The notes beneath the pieces were generated by a model. That model did not search any database, was not told the DNA's origin, and was given only the letters and a program-made list of their open reading frames with translations. The position numbers and the translations under genes were made by a program. From NCBI GenBank assembly GCA_014885115.2, contig WKLE02002996.1:1-21071 (forward strand): 21,071 nucleotides of DNA, written 5' to 3'. Positions 7,893-17,057 of this stretch are shown here, in pieces (position 1 is the first letter of the stretch; each line of letters begins with the position of its first letter). Origin of the DNA: Asterionellopsis glacialis (Eukaryota > Bacillariophyta > Plagiogrammaphyceae > Rhaphoneidales > Asterionellopsidaceae).

Positions 7893-10397
7893 TTAGACCC
7901 ATACTTTGTCTGCAGTGCTGGATTCCTCGATTTTTCTAAGGGCAGCTCGAGTACTTTCCAAAGAGGGATTGTTTTGATCAAAGTTTTGTCGTTGCCACTT
8001 CACAAGCGTTCTTAAGCATTCTAAAGCGTCTTTTTCATTTCCCATTTTCAAATAAAGCGTAGCAAGAAGCCCAGCAGTTTCAGCAGCCTCTCGACATTCG
8101 GGACCCCATCTCGTTTGTTGTGCCCGACTTACGCCTTTGTAAATCTGTATTGCTCTCCCAAAGTCACCTCCCATAGCCTTGGCATACGCCAAGTTCGATA
8201 ATGTAGACAACACAATTACATGATCTTTCCGAAAGGCGGTTGTTTGAAGCTACACAAGCGACGCAAAAGATTTCGCAAGAAGTTAGAACATGATTGCAGA
8301 GGCAAACTCATGCGCAATAGTTCGATCGCATCTGAGTAAAATGGTACTTACCAACAGTGCTTCTTCATATGCTTGAAACGCGGGTTCATATTCATGTTGA
8401 TGTAAATAAATCTTAGCTATGTTGCTCAGAGTTACGGATGCATCAAAAACAATGGGCTCGCGTCGCAATGGCCCGTCTAACCAAATACGTTGAATTTCTA
8501 GAGCATCCGTAAAGGCTTTAAGAGCCTCCATAAAATATTTTCTTTGATATTGAGCAACGCCTACATTGTTTAATACCTTTGCTCGGGTAGCATTGTCCTT
8601 TGGGTTTAATTCCAAAGCCTTTCTGAAACAAGACAGCGCAGTGTCAAAGTCATCGAGAGCAAAATGTGACATTCCAGTTCGCAACAATGAAACCTGTGCC
8701 GCACAAACAAATGGACAAAGTCATGATCAGAAACTGGATTTTCAAAACATGAATAATACAAAGAAACGAAACGTGTGAATTCTACTACAACATACCGCAG
8801 TCCCCGCATCGCAAACCCGTGAGTCAGTTGCTAATTCAAAGCTGTTTAAAGCTGATCGAAAGTCTCCTTCCCATGTTTGAATTATTCCAATATTATGCTG
8901 CGTTGAACCAATCAAATGAGAGGGATGCTTGAGTCCCTTTAGCACCTTTTCGAAGATTTTGATGGCATCAGCGTATCGACCAGACTTTGATGAGTGACAA
9001 TGCGGCAATTATAAAAGATGAATATAGATAATGGTAAGTGGAACAAACTACTCAAATCAAGAAAACATGACAAGTACATTACTAATGCCCCCACATACCT
9101 TTAGAGGGACAGTCGCAATATCGTGAACAGCTTGAAGGTGTTCTGCGGTATCAATCATGAATGTATCTTCATCCAAATCTATAGGTACGGAAAGATCAGA
9201 AGCTAGTTGCATTATGTCATTTTCATCATCTTCCACAAGAGAAGCTCCCGATTTTGTCCGTGATAAGTGAGTAGGAGGTGGTGCTGCATCACCCCACATA
9301 CTTTGAATCAGTACGTCAACAGGTGGTTCTTTATCTTCGTCCTCCTCCTCCGGTACATTGGTGAGATCGACCGCTGCGTTAGCAAAGCCACAAGGATCTA
9401 AGCTCTCACATAATTTTGTGAGATCATGATCGTCATCAGTTGGTGCAGTCTGATCTTCGCTGCTATATGCAAAGGCTAGGCAAGATGGAGCTTTCACATC
9501 TGCTAATCGAACGGTCCATCTGTCATCTCCAGCAGGAATATACCCCTCCAGCAACATTTCAGGGGTATCTCGTCCTGCAGACGTCCAAATCATGTCAGTC
9601 ACCATTTGCGTAGAAGAATAACTTAGGGTCAGTGTTGTAATAGGCTGATTCAGGCTGAGCTCCCATGGAACCGGTGGTGGATCTATGCCTCGCATATACA
9701 AGGAATCGAGGCGAGCTGATCCTAGGAACAAGACATCCATTCCATCGAGGCGCCCTTTGATGGCATCATCTAGTATCAGTTGTTGACGCTTGGTTGCGGA
9801 ATCATCGACGGCTTTTTCTGAGCGAGTATCTTTCTTCAGCTTACTATCTTCGCTACCAAACCGTTTGCGCAAAGATTTTAGTTTTGGAGATGAGGATTGT
9901 TTGACGTCAGCAGACAAGGCCCTTGCTCTGGCGCTATTGGCATTGCGATCCGCGTCCTTTGGTGCCCCATTACTTGATCCTTTGATCATGCGTTTGAGAG
10001 ATTTCCACGGCTTCTTTTTCTGGTTTGTTGCAGCGGTAGAATCTGAGTTTGCAGGCTTTTCTCGTCGATTGGACATCATGACAGTTTCATCATTGCTACC
10101 CACTGTTCTTCCAGTTACCGATTTCAAGTCTTCCTGCTCACGTGATTGCACTGACGGTATTGTGGGTCTGTCATCATTATTTGGCCGACTTTGCAGTCGT
10201 TTTTTTCGCACCATGGGAGATCTTATTTTCCCCATAAATCCACGACGTGGAGGTCGAGGTGGTTTCGAATTGTTGAGCAAACTCTTCCGAAATTCGTCGT
10301 GAGTGACTTCTTTAGTGCCGTAATAATAATCGTCTATGGATGACTCGTCGGATACTGCAGCGTCTGATAATGCGTCGTCGTATGCGTCTTCATACAT
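7893..10397 (-). CDS. TPR-repeat protein with long unrecognised N-terminal region
   Basis: I predict four exons on the minus strand: 10397-9099, 8984-8796, 8693-8352 and 8249-7893. All three introns (102-114 bases) are phase 0, with donors GTATGT, GTATGT and GTAAGT. The product has 728 residues. Residues 1-60 are acidic and Tyr-rich (MYEDAYDDALSD). Residues 60-210 are basic and Ser-rich with KKRL and RKRF patches, probably disordered. Residues about 220-340 form a globular-looking block (GMDVLFLGSARLDSLYMRG, then PPVPWELSLNQP) that I cannot place. Residues 434-728 carry tandem TPR helices (YADAIKIFEKVLKGL, DFRSALNSFELA, DFDTALSCFRKALELNP, YFMEALKAFTDALEI, EYEPAFQAYEEALL, DFGRAIQIYKGV, NEKDALECLRTLV). 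Their spacing resembles kinesin-light-chain-type arrays, so a scaffold role is likely. The frame continues 49 codons upstream to an ATG at 10544, but that Cys-rich stretch is unlike the rest, so I prefer 10397. Function unknown. Confidence 0.8.
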
Positions 10398-11841
10398 GAT
10401 TGACAAGACTGTGACTCGACGATGGCAAAGATCGAAGAGGCACAGGAAGCACCGCGGGCAGAAAGACAAGACTCCGACCTCCCTTATTCCTTTGGAGGCC
10501 GCGATAAGAAAATTGCAGGGACTCCTTCGTGCATGAGCATGCATGCAAACGATGCAACATGTGCATCGAGCAACATCGGGAAAGCCTTCGTAGAGCCTAA
10601 TCGTGATACCAGATACCAGTACTACCAGGTATTAATACTAGCTAGAGGACCAACCAGGAACACTACCTGGTACCTGGTACTCCTATCGAGTGAATAAAAT
10701 CCGTGTGGGGTTTGCTAAAAAATTGTCTAATCTATTAGGTACTTTCATATCTTTGATACTGTACCTCGTACGTGTTTTTTGTTCAAGTAAGTGATGTAGT
10801 TCAGTATATGAAATACCCGATATTTTGTGAGCAGGCTGGATAGAAAGTTCGTATTTTTTTTTAAAAAAGGAACAAGAAGGAAAAAAATGTCCAAATTTTC
10901 TACGGTACCGAATATTAGTGCAGAAGGTAACTTCATTACGAAAGTTGACGTAGACTAGGCCATCGAAAGGTTTTGGAATTCCTCCCCTGAACGGAAAAAG
11001 TTATTTTTCGTACTCGTTCAAGTCAATTCTTGCGGGGGATGCATAGTGGATGCAGGCGATAGATGACGGAGTATGTAGTCCTAGAATTCCGCACGACTGT
11101 CCAACTCGAAGAAAAATCTACAGCAGGACTAAACTCTGAAACAAATATGATTGGTTTAGAATATTCCATTTACAGTAGAAATGACAATTTGAAGATTAGG
11201 TCATGATCCCTGACGACCTAAAACCCATATATAAAGATTTTTCATAAAATTTATGATCTTCTAAAATATCATATTGAATATATGTAGGATTAACTGTAAG
11301 TACTTTACCAGGTACTTGGTACCAGGATCATTCAGTCACAGATACCTCTAGAGTAGAACCGGTAAATTTACAAGTTAGACCTGGTACGAAGTTTTGCCAA
11401 ATTCAAAACTTTTCCGGAATTTTGAACCGTGAACTGTGTTATTTTTCCTACAACATAATTTACCCTTAAAATTAATTTCGACTGAACAACGATATCAGCG
11501 ATTTTGTTTGAATACAAGTTGTTCAATGTACTGGTTCTTCCGTACAAATGATGAGTTCCAATTGGAACGTCTATTTTTATATACGAGAATGAAGCAGAGT
11601 ACGTTTTCCTGTGGCAGCGAGCGCATTGGTTCCTCTTTCACTGTCGCGCATGGGGTATACACTACCAATTAAGCTTCAGTAATAAAAGTTTTCCTGGGTA
11701 CTGGTAGACTCGTACCAGGTATGAAGGATACTTACCTGTACTGTACCATCTATCGAAGGTACCATGATTACCGGAGGTATGCTGTACCTTGTACCTAGTC
11801 CAACGTAGTTTCTAGGGGGAGACTCTCCAGGCATATAAATT

Positions 11842-11853
11842 TGTACCGGTACA
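11842..11853. repeat. Perfect 12-bp palindrome TGTACCGGTACA
   Basis: Self-complementary over all 12 bases; part of the GGTACC-rich cluster upstream of the transporter. Confidence 0.9.
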
Positions 11854-11881
11854 TTTACTTTAGTCCTACTGGTACCGGTAG

Positions 11882-11898
11882 CAGGTAGGTCCTACCTG
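11882..11898. repeat. Palindrome CAGGTAGG-T-CCTACCTG
   Basis: Two perfect 8-base arms around a single central T, directly followed by another GGTACC at 11898-11903. It lies about 160 bases upstream of the transporter start codon, so it could be a regulatory site or a remnant of the motif family in this interval. Confidence 0.85.
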
Positions 11899-12048
11899 GT
11901 ACCTGGTAGGGGTCCTAGTCCTAGAGACTGGGAAAAATAATACCAACGAATGAAGTCCCCTGCAGAGAACTCGCTCAATAACAATGCGAAGGACTCTTCC
12001 TCGTATGTAAAAAAAAATTGTCGAAGCGGTCTTTCAAGAGAATCGAAA

Positions 12049-12060
12049 ATGACAATATAA
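12049..12060 (+). promoter_or_regulatory. Three-codon upstream ORF overlapping the transporter start (TAATG)
   Basis: ATG ACA ATA TAA at 12049-12060 ends with a stop whose last base is the first base of the main ATG (12060-12062), giving the stop-start overlap TAATG. If the mRNA starts upstream, scanning ribosomes would meet this minimal ORF first, so main-frame translation would need leaky scanning or termination-reinitiation. It would be irrelevant if transcription starts between the two ATGs or if an unseen upstream exon is spliced in. Confidence 0.5.
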
Positions 12061-13772
12061 TGACGAAGAGCGTACACGTATCTAAAGAAAAACAAGACAA
12101 AGGGGGGAAAACCCAGAACGGTGATATCGAAATGATTTCTAAGAAAGATGACGAGCCTACCCAAGTGGAAATGGCACCACTGACAGAAGTCTTTGAAGAC
12201 GAGACTAGTAGTAGCACTGAAACGGACATGGAATCCGTTCTATACCCAAAAGTCATTATAGAGGAATCTTGGTTACCTCAATCATGGCATAACTGGCTTT
12301 ACCCGCCACATATACCACGTTCTTGCCAACTACTTCGTCCAGAGAATATTGCAATACCTGCATGCTACTTACTGGTTGGGATCTTGCAGGGTCTTTCTGG
12401 GCCGCTAATTAATGTATACCCGCTCGATCTTGGTGCCACTGAGGCTCAACAAGTTACTTTGTCAGGTATTCGGGGCCTTCCAGCAACGTTTAAGCTTGTT
12501 TTTGGATTCCTTAGTGATAATTATCCTCTTGGCGGCTACCGACGGAAATCGTACATGACACTAGGATGGGGTTTGGCAACTATTTCACTTCTCTGTTTGA
12601 TGGTCGGCTCAGATCTAACTCTAGGCTATGATACGGACGAGGATGGTGAAGAAATACGGATTGCTCCTGACAATGCTCCGTCTATCGGTTTTCTTAGTCT
12701 TTCGTTCTTGTTGTTTGGGACGGGGTTTTGGCTTGCTGACGTGATGGGCGATTCTATCGTTGCTGAAAAAGCCAAACTTGAGCCAGAGGATAAGCGGGGA
12801 CATATTCAATCTACCTGCTATGCATGCAGATTCTTTGGACTCATGATTGCTGCACCGTGCAGCACCATTATGTATAGCTATTTGGGACCAAACTACGTTA
12901 TTGCTTTGTTAGCATTTCTCCCTGCTACCATGCTGCCACTTATTTATTTGCTGAATGAACAAAAGAATGCACCAGTTGCGTCGACTAGAGATCAGTGCAT
13001 GGAAATCTGGAACACAGTTTGCAGTCGTTCTGTCTGGCAGCCCATGGGCTTTGTATACCTTTATAATGTCCTGCAAGTTGGAAATGCTGCTTGGCGAGAA
13101 TTCCTCAAAACCGTTCTCCATTTCACCGCCAACCAACTCAATGCTATCCTCATTCTTGCCTATGTCTTGCTCTACCTTGGAATTATTGCGTACAAGTACT
13201 ACTTCATAACTTGGTCTTGGAGGTCGGTATACATCGTTACAACACTTTTGAACGGTTTCCTCTCCTTATTGCAAGTGTTGTTGATAAAGGGAATTACTTT
13301 TGGCTTGAGCCCATTCGTTTTTGCTCTTGGTGACGATGCCTTTTCAGAGTTCATTGAAGGAATACAATTTCTACCCACCACGATTATGATGGTGCATCTT
13401 TGTCCAAGTGGAAGCGAAGGTGCATCATATGCCATGTTCACCACTGTGAATAATTCTGCGCTGACGGCATCTTCGGCGATTTCAACTCAGCTGTTGAGAA
13501 TATGGGATGTATCGAAGGCCGCCTTTGAAAATGGTGACTTGTCGGGAATGGTCAATCTTACTTTATTAACAACATTTTTGCAAGTGTCTGGAGTGTTATT
13601 CGTAGGGCTACTCCCTCACACCAAGGAGGGGCTGATTGCATTAGGTAGTGAAAGCTCAAAAAGCAAGAGGGGGGGCTTTCTGTTCCTCAAGATAACATTC
13701 TTGTCTATTATGTATGCATTGGTTGTTGGTATTCTGAACATTGTAAAGCCCGGATGGGCGGGAGAATCATAA
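12060..13772 (+). CDS. BT1-family folate/biopterin-type MFS transporter
   Basis: Intronless, 570 residues from the ATG at 12060; the frame is open upstream only to a TTG at 12018. Residues 1 to about 90 are a charged cytosolic tail (Lys/Glu/Asp/Thr-rich) without an evident plastid or ER signal. The rest is a polytopic membrane protein with about 12 hydrophobic helices. Family marks are the GILQGLSGPLINVYPLDLGAT first helix and loop, and FLSDNYPLGGYRRKSYM, the BT1 signature with its conserved Asp and Arg-Arg. Others are LADVMGDSIVAEKAKLE plus RGHIQSTCYACRFFG in the middle helices, and GDDAFSEFIEGIQFLPTTIM in the C-terminal half. Characterised relatives in Leishmania, cyanobacteria and plant plastids move folates, pterins or S-adenosylmethionine. 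Substrate and membrane here are unknown. The gene stands alone between two palindrome-rich intervals, and its start region carries an overlapping mini-ORF. Confidence 0.88.
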   Translation: MTKSVHVSKEKQDKGGKTQNGDIEMISKKDDEPTQVEMAPLTEVFEDETSSSTETDMESVLYPKVIIEESWLPQSWHNWLYPPHIPRSCQLLRPENIAIPACYLLVGILQGLSGPLINVYPLDLGATEAQQVTLSGIRGLPATFKLVFGFLSDNYPLGGYRRKSYMTLGWGLATISLLCLMVGSDLTLGYDTDEDGEEIRIAPDNAPSIGFLSLSFLLFGTGFWLADVMGDSIVAEKAKLEPEDKRGHIQSTCYACRFFGLMIAAPCSTIMYSYLGPNYVIALLAFLPATMLPLIYLLNEQKNAPVASTRDQCMEIWNTVCSRSVWQPMGFVYLYNVLQVGNAAWREFLKTVLHFTANQLNAILILAYVLLYLGIIAYKYYFITWSWRSVYIVTTLLNGFLSLLQVLLIKGITFGLSPFVFALGDDAFSEFIEGIQFLPTTIMMVHLCPSGSEGASYAMFTTVNNSALTASSAISTQLLRIWDVSKAAFENGDLSGMVNLTLLTTFLQVSGVLFVGLLPHTKEGLIALGSESSKSKRGGFLFLKITFLSIMYALVVGILNIVKPGWAGES

Positions 13773-13919
13773 CATCTTTAAATATATTTCAGGCAACTTT
13801 ATAACAATAACTACGAATAGACTTTGTTGGTACCAAAAGTAAAATAATAATCATTGATTTCTACTCCCGCTGTTTTCTCTGAGGAGTTACGATTTAGTCT
13901 ACTTTAGGAATCTTTTCCA

Positions 13920-14051
13920 GACTAGGACCTCTGGAGCCCACGATGGTAGGACTGGAACTCAAAAAAAAATTCTAGTAGTCTAGAGAGGTCCAAAGACTAG
14001 CAGTATTTTTATGGTACGGGTAGGACTAGTTCTAGACCAGTTTCTAGACTA
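13920..14051. repeat. CTAG-rich inverted-repeat cluster
   Basis: CTAG occurs seven times between 13922 and 14047 (13922, 13972, 13980, 13997, 14026, 14032, 14044). TAGTCTAGA at 13976-13984 is an exact inverted copy of TCTAGACTA at 14043-14051, enclosing 58 bases. AAAGACT and AGGACT variants recur around them. This may be a decayed palindromic element. Confidence 0.7.
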
Positions 14052-14075
14052 AAGACTCCTACATGACCTTAAGAT

Positions 14076-14259
14076 AGGACTACTCCATAGTAGACTACCT
14101 TGTCTACAATTATTTATCTTTAGTTTTAGGACCTGCTTCTCGGGGAGGTCCTTTAGGGCTAGAGACTCCTCTGTGATATGAGGACTACCCCACAGTAGAC
14201 GACCTTGTCTAAAATTATTTATCTTTTTAGTTTTAGGACCTGCTTCTCGGGGAGGTCCT
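14076..14259. repeat. Two-copy tandem repeat (period about 105 bp) with an internal hairpin
   Basis: Copy 1 is about 14076-14152 and copy 2 about 14181-14259. Both start AGGACTAC, share AGTAGAC-ACCTTGTCTA-AATTATTTATCTTT with a few substitutions, and end in the same hairpin: arms AGGACCT and AGGTCCT around GCTTCTCGGGG (14128-14152 and 14235-14259). The copies differ at several bases plus a 2-base insertion, so the duplication is not recent. The hairpin is the best-preserved part. Confidence 0.85.
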
Positions 14260-14606
14260 ATTGGACAAAAACTCCGCAGATTGTTGAGATGGCCAATTCT
14301 CTAGCTAGAGCATGCTTAGCGTTCAGGTTACTTCCTGACTAAGCCTGAGAGGCTTGTACATACTGAAAAGAACAGTAGCATCTACATATACAAGTGATCG
14401 GTTTGAGAATTATGTAAGTTGGCCGTTTCCAGTTCCTCTGAAAGCAACGGTGTGTATCTTTGTTACCACGGTCATGGTCGTGGCGTGCGTCACAATCCAC
14501 TTGTTTCTGGGCTTCTGTATTTCATGAAGAAAGTTGATGTGGCATCTTTCCTATTGTTGGCACCTCTTTCACTATTTCTGATATCCATATAATAGTGTAT
14601 TTCACC

Positions 14607-15344
14607 ATGGTGTTGAAGAAGTTGTGTTTGTTACTCGCCGTTACATCTACGGCAGATGCTTTTAGTTTGAAACACAATGGTGTTGAAAAACCTTTGATTG
14701 TTTCGGAGGTGGACAGCCGTCGAGAATTTTTTGGTAAGGCCGCGGTTGTTGCAGGTCTCTTGGCTTCACCGCTGCCATCAAATGCTAGTGGTGGTGCAAC
14801 GGCAGGAAAATATACTACCATCCCCATTGCCAAACGTCGTTATTATGGACGGGTGCAGGAAGCTGTGCACGAATTTTTACTTCTGGGTCCTGCTGTTGTC
14901 CAAGGTGACATGACTAACCCAGATATCCAACTTTTCTTCGATGTTGAGGGAGTTGTTGTTGTGCCAGCAAAAAATCAGGCAATCAACGGTCAGTGTACAA
15001 AAAAGGATCAAACCTGTAAAGGAAGGGAAATCCGTGATTCACGTTACAATGATATGAAGGCTTCAATGTATTTGCTGGGAAATGCTTTCCGCATCAATCA
15101 GCAGAAAGCGCCCGACAACCTGCCCACTGTCAAGGCTGCCAAGGCCTTCTTTAAGGAAATGGATGCAATGGAAAAGTGTGTCAAGAAACCGAAAAAGAAG
15201 GATAATGCTGCTGTTGGACACTATGCTGCAGCATTGGATATTCTTGATGGCTATTTGGATTTGGTTGAATTACCTCCTATTGACTCCGGACATTATGAAC
15301 AAGAGTTTTCCACTCTGGTCGGTGAATCATCTCGTATCACTTAA
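14607..15344 (+). CDS. Thylakoid-lumen protein, candidate PSII extrinsic subunit (Psb31/PsbQ-like)
   Basis: Intronless, 245 residues from the ATG in context TTCACCATGG. Residues 1-18 form an ER signal peptide (Lys-Lys, then a Leu-rich core, ending STADA). Phe19 follows as in the ASAFAP-type motif that directs proteins into secondary plastids. Residues 20-36 act as a short transit peptide. Residues 37-60 are a Tat signal: SRREFFGKAAVVAG, hydrophobic core, then cleavage probably after SNA at 60. The mature part (about 185 residues) starts KYTTIPIAKRRYYGRVQ and seems all-helical, with the helix EAVHEFLLLGPAVVQGD, Cys-containing loops (GQCTKKDQTCKG) and a C-terminal helix (HYAAALDILDGYLDLVELP). 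Size, Tat import and helical make-up fit diatom extrinsic photosystem II subunits, Psb31 in particular. That name rests on resemblance; targeting is the firmer part. It is convergent with the PROPPIN gene, 91 bases apart. Confidence 0.75.
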   Translation: MVLKKLCLLLAVTSTADAFSLKHNGVEKPLIVSEVDSRREFFGKAAVVAGLLASPLPSNASGGATAGKYTTIPIAKRRYYGRVQEAVHEFLLLGPAVVQGDMTNPDIQLFFDVEGVVVVPAKNQAINGQCTKKDQTCKGREIRDSRYNDMKASMYLLGNAFRINQQKAPDNLPTVKAAKAFFKEMDAMEKCVKKPKKKDNAAVGHYAAALDILDGYLDLVELPPIDSGHYEQEFSTLVGESSRIT

Positions 15345-15435
15345 TCAACATTTGGAAAAGCGGACGCTAAATATTAAACTATACTTCCTTATACTGTTTT
15401 CGGCAATTAAAGTCGATTATGATTTGCAAAAAAAA

Positions 15436-17057
15436 TTAGTTTTCGCTATTTTCATTAGTAGTCTCTTCATCCCGGGCATCTTCAATTTGAGGTTTCTCTT
15501 CCTCTTGGTCGTTTGCAGATGTGGTTTCAGAAGTATCTTTTGGTCCAGGAGTGCTTGTTTTATCTGTCGTCACTGTTGGATTCATTCCTTCATTCTGGTG
15601 TTCGTCACTTTCTTTATCTTTTTGCTTTGTGGTAGATACAGAAACAAATCCACTATCGTCCTCTTCCTCTAGCAAAATGTTCTTCATCCCCTCGAGAACT
15701 TCAAGCCGATCGCCAACATGAATTGTTCCTTCAGGGGCAGTTTCCGCCTCTTTCGAAGGACTATCGGAATCTCCACTGGGCACATTAGAGGGCGTCACTC
15801 CCATCATACGTCTTCGTCTCTTCGAGCTTTCGTCCTCTTGAACAAAGCTTCTCGCGACAACATGGTATCCAGTACGCTTTGGCTCCTCTTCAGACTTTTG
15901 AGTGTGATATTCTGATATTAATAATACTCCATTTCCATCCGCATCCCAACCTGCTACCGCAAGACTATTGGGCGAATCGGGCAAAAAGGCACACGAATGT
16001 GGATGAGGAACACCACGTATTTGACAAACAGATTTTTTCTGAGATTCTCCCACCTCGAGCAACGATTTTTTAATGCTTTTCATGATGCGCTTGCCCATGG
16101 ATCTTTTCTTCTCCTCCGTACCAGTGTCTAACGCAAAAACGTGTGTTGTACCTTTGTCAGATGTGCAAGCAAGGAAAGTCCCCGAAAAATTCCATGCTAG
16201 ACATGCAATATTAGCTCGCTCCACACCACGGCGAAATTCCTGTAAACACGATGAATTGGCTACATCCCAGACCCGAATAACCGTACCCTTCACGGACGCG
16301 CTGGCTAATTTGGTTCCATCTGCGGAAAGTGCCAAAGCTCGCAAGGAAGATTCGTGTGCCTCAATTAGCTAAGGAGTAAAAATAGAATAAATGAAACGAA
16401 AAAGTCAGCTCAATGATTGTGAATTAAAAAACAAGAGAAATAACCATTAGAATGAAATTCTGTAGAACGCACCGCCGTTTTTCTTAACCCATAGAGTTCT
16501 ACACGAACGTGTCCCTCCGTTACAGAGGGACATGCAAGGACCATATCTTGTACTGTATTGGAAAGACACAATAACCCATGAGGGTTATCGGACGTATATA
16601 TCTTATCACGAAGTGACAAATCAGCAAGGTGATAAACGTAAACTCTATCTCTCAAGGCAACAGCTATAGCGTCTCTTCGTAATTTTACACCAAGAACTAC
16701 TTGCCGAAATGACAATTCTCCAATAATCCGTTGGGGGTGATCATCCCATATCATTACTCGATGAGGCGGTGAATATGGCGAAGAACCTCCACCCACAAGA
16801 GCAAGAAGGTTGCAACGAAATAGCATTTCGATATGACCGATTCCACCGGGCAGAGGACGATCGACGGATTTGGAAAAATGCGGACTCTGGTTAAAAATAG
16901 CAAAGCCTCCGGTTGTTCCAATTGCTAGGCATCCGCCGTCTTGGTTGAAAGCACAACACAACATTGTCGGAGATGGGCTGTCCTCATCGTCTATTTCGTT
17001 TTCATATTCGTTGGGCGTCGTTGGACTAGTTCCATCGTCTCCGTTAGCCTCCATCAT
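15436..17057 (-). CDS. ATG18: PROPPIN, ATG18/WIPI-family phosphoinositide-binding WD40 protein
   Basis: I predict two exons on the minus strand, 17057-16473 (195 codons) and 16368-15436 (310 codons plus stop), with a 104-base phase-0 intron. The donor is the less common GTGCGT, chosen because it joins GHVRVELYGLRKT directly to LIEAHESSLRALALS, as in plant and yeast Atg18 proteins. The product has 505 residues. Beta-propeller marks are the N-terminal LCCAFNQDGGCLAIGT, LVGGGSSPYSPPHRVMIWDD, VKLRRDAIAVALRDRVYVY, and TKLASASVKGTVIRVWD leading to the phosphoinositide-binding motif FRRG at 240-243, then SDKGTTHVFAL. Such proteins bind PI3P/PI(3,5)P2 on phagophore and endolysosomal membranes and act in autophagy. 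The LVGGG-PPHRVMIWDD segment is closest to the WIPI3/4 type. The last propeller blade runs into a Glu/Ser/Thr-rich tail of roughly 150 residues with an RRRRMM patch, longer than in typical WIPI3/4 proteins. Confidence 0.87.

Larger units (their letters stand above)
10600..11935. repeat. Dispersed GGTACC-centred palindromic motif clusters
   Basis: GGTACC occurs at 10669, 10904, 11318, 11758, 11871 and 11898: six in about 1.3 kb, where chance predicts far fewer than one. They are embedded in related strings such as ACCTGGTACCTGGTAC, GTACCAGGTA and TGTACCGGTACA. The variants read on either strand and have irregular spacing, so this is not a simple satellite. Whether the motifs are a decayed element, a family of short mobile palindromes or protein-binding sites cannot be decided from this window. 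Confidence 0.7.
10398..12059. other. Gene-free interval between TPR gene and transporter
   Basis: About 1.65 kb without a supported gene. The open frames 10745-10936 minus, 11436-11672 plus and 11892-12164 minus have no recognisable product. The interval carries scattered palindromic GGTACC/ACCTGGTA motifs, concentrated at 10600-10690, 11300-11400 and 11690-11930, and AT-rich stretches between. The right end should include the transporter promoter. Confidence 0.55.
13773..14606. other. Gene-free interval with CTAG-rich and GGACCT hairpin repeats
   Basis: No gene seen between the transporter stop and the lumen-protein start. It includes a CTAG-rich zone (about 13920-14050), a diverged tandem repeat (14076-14259) and then ordinary sequence (about 14310-14606) that should hold the 5' flank of the next gene. 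Confidence 0.6.

Noticed and set aside
9790..10302. 170-codon plus-strand open frame
   Set aside because: It is antisense to the first exon of the TPR gene, and its Phe/Leu/Ser-rich translation is what the complement of Lys/Glu/Ser-rich coding sequence gives.
10398..10544. 49-codon upstream extension of the TPR protein to an ATG at 10544
   Set aside because: The extra segment is Cys/Leu-rich and unlike the acidic start MYEDAYDDALSD. The downstream ATG at 10397 fits better, though the longer form cannot be excluded without transcript data.
11436..11672. 78-codon plus-strand frame in the GGTACC-rich interval
   Set aside because: Short, Phe/Cys-rich translation with no domain, in a stretch dominated by repeats and AT-rich DNA.
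10398..14606. A complete transposon or retroelement around the transporter
   Set aside because: No long terminal inverted or direct repeats, no target-site duplication and no transposase or polymerase coding sequence; only short palindromic motifs are visible.
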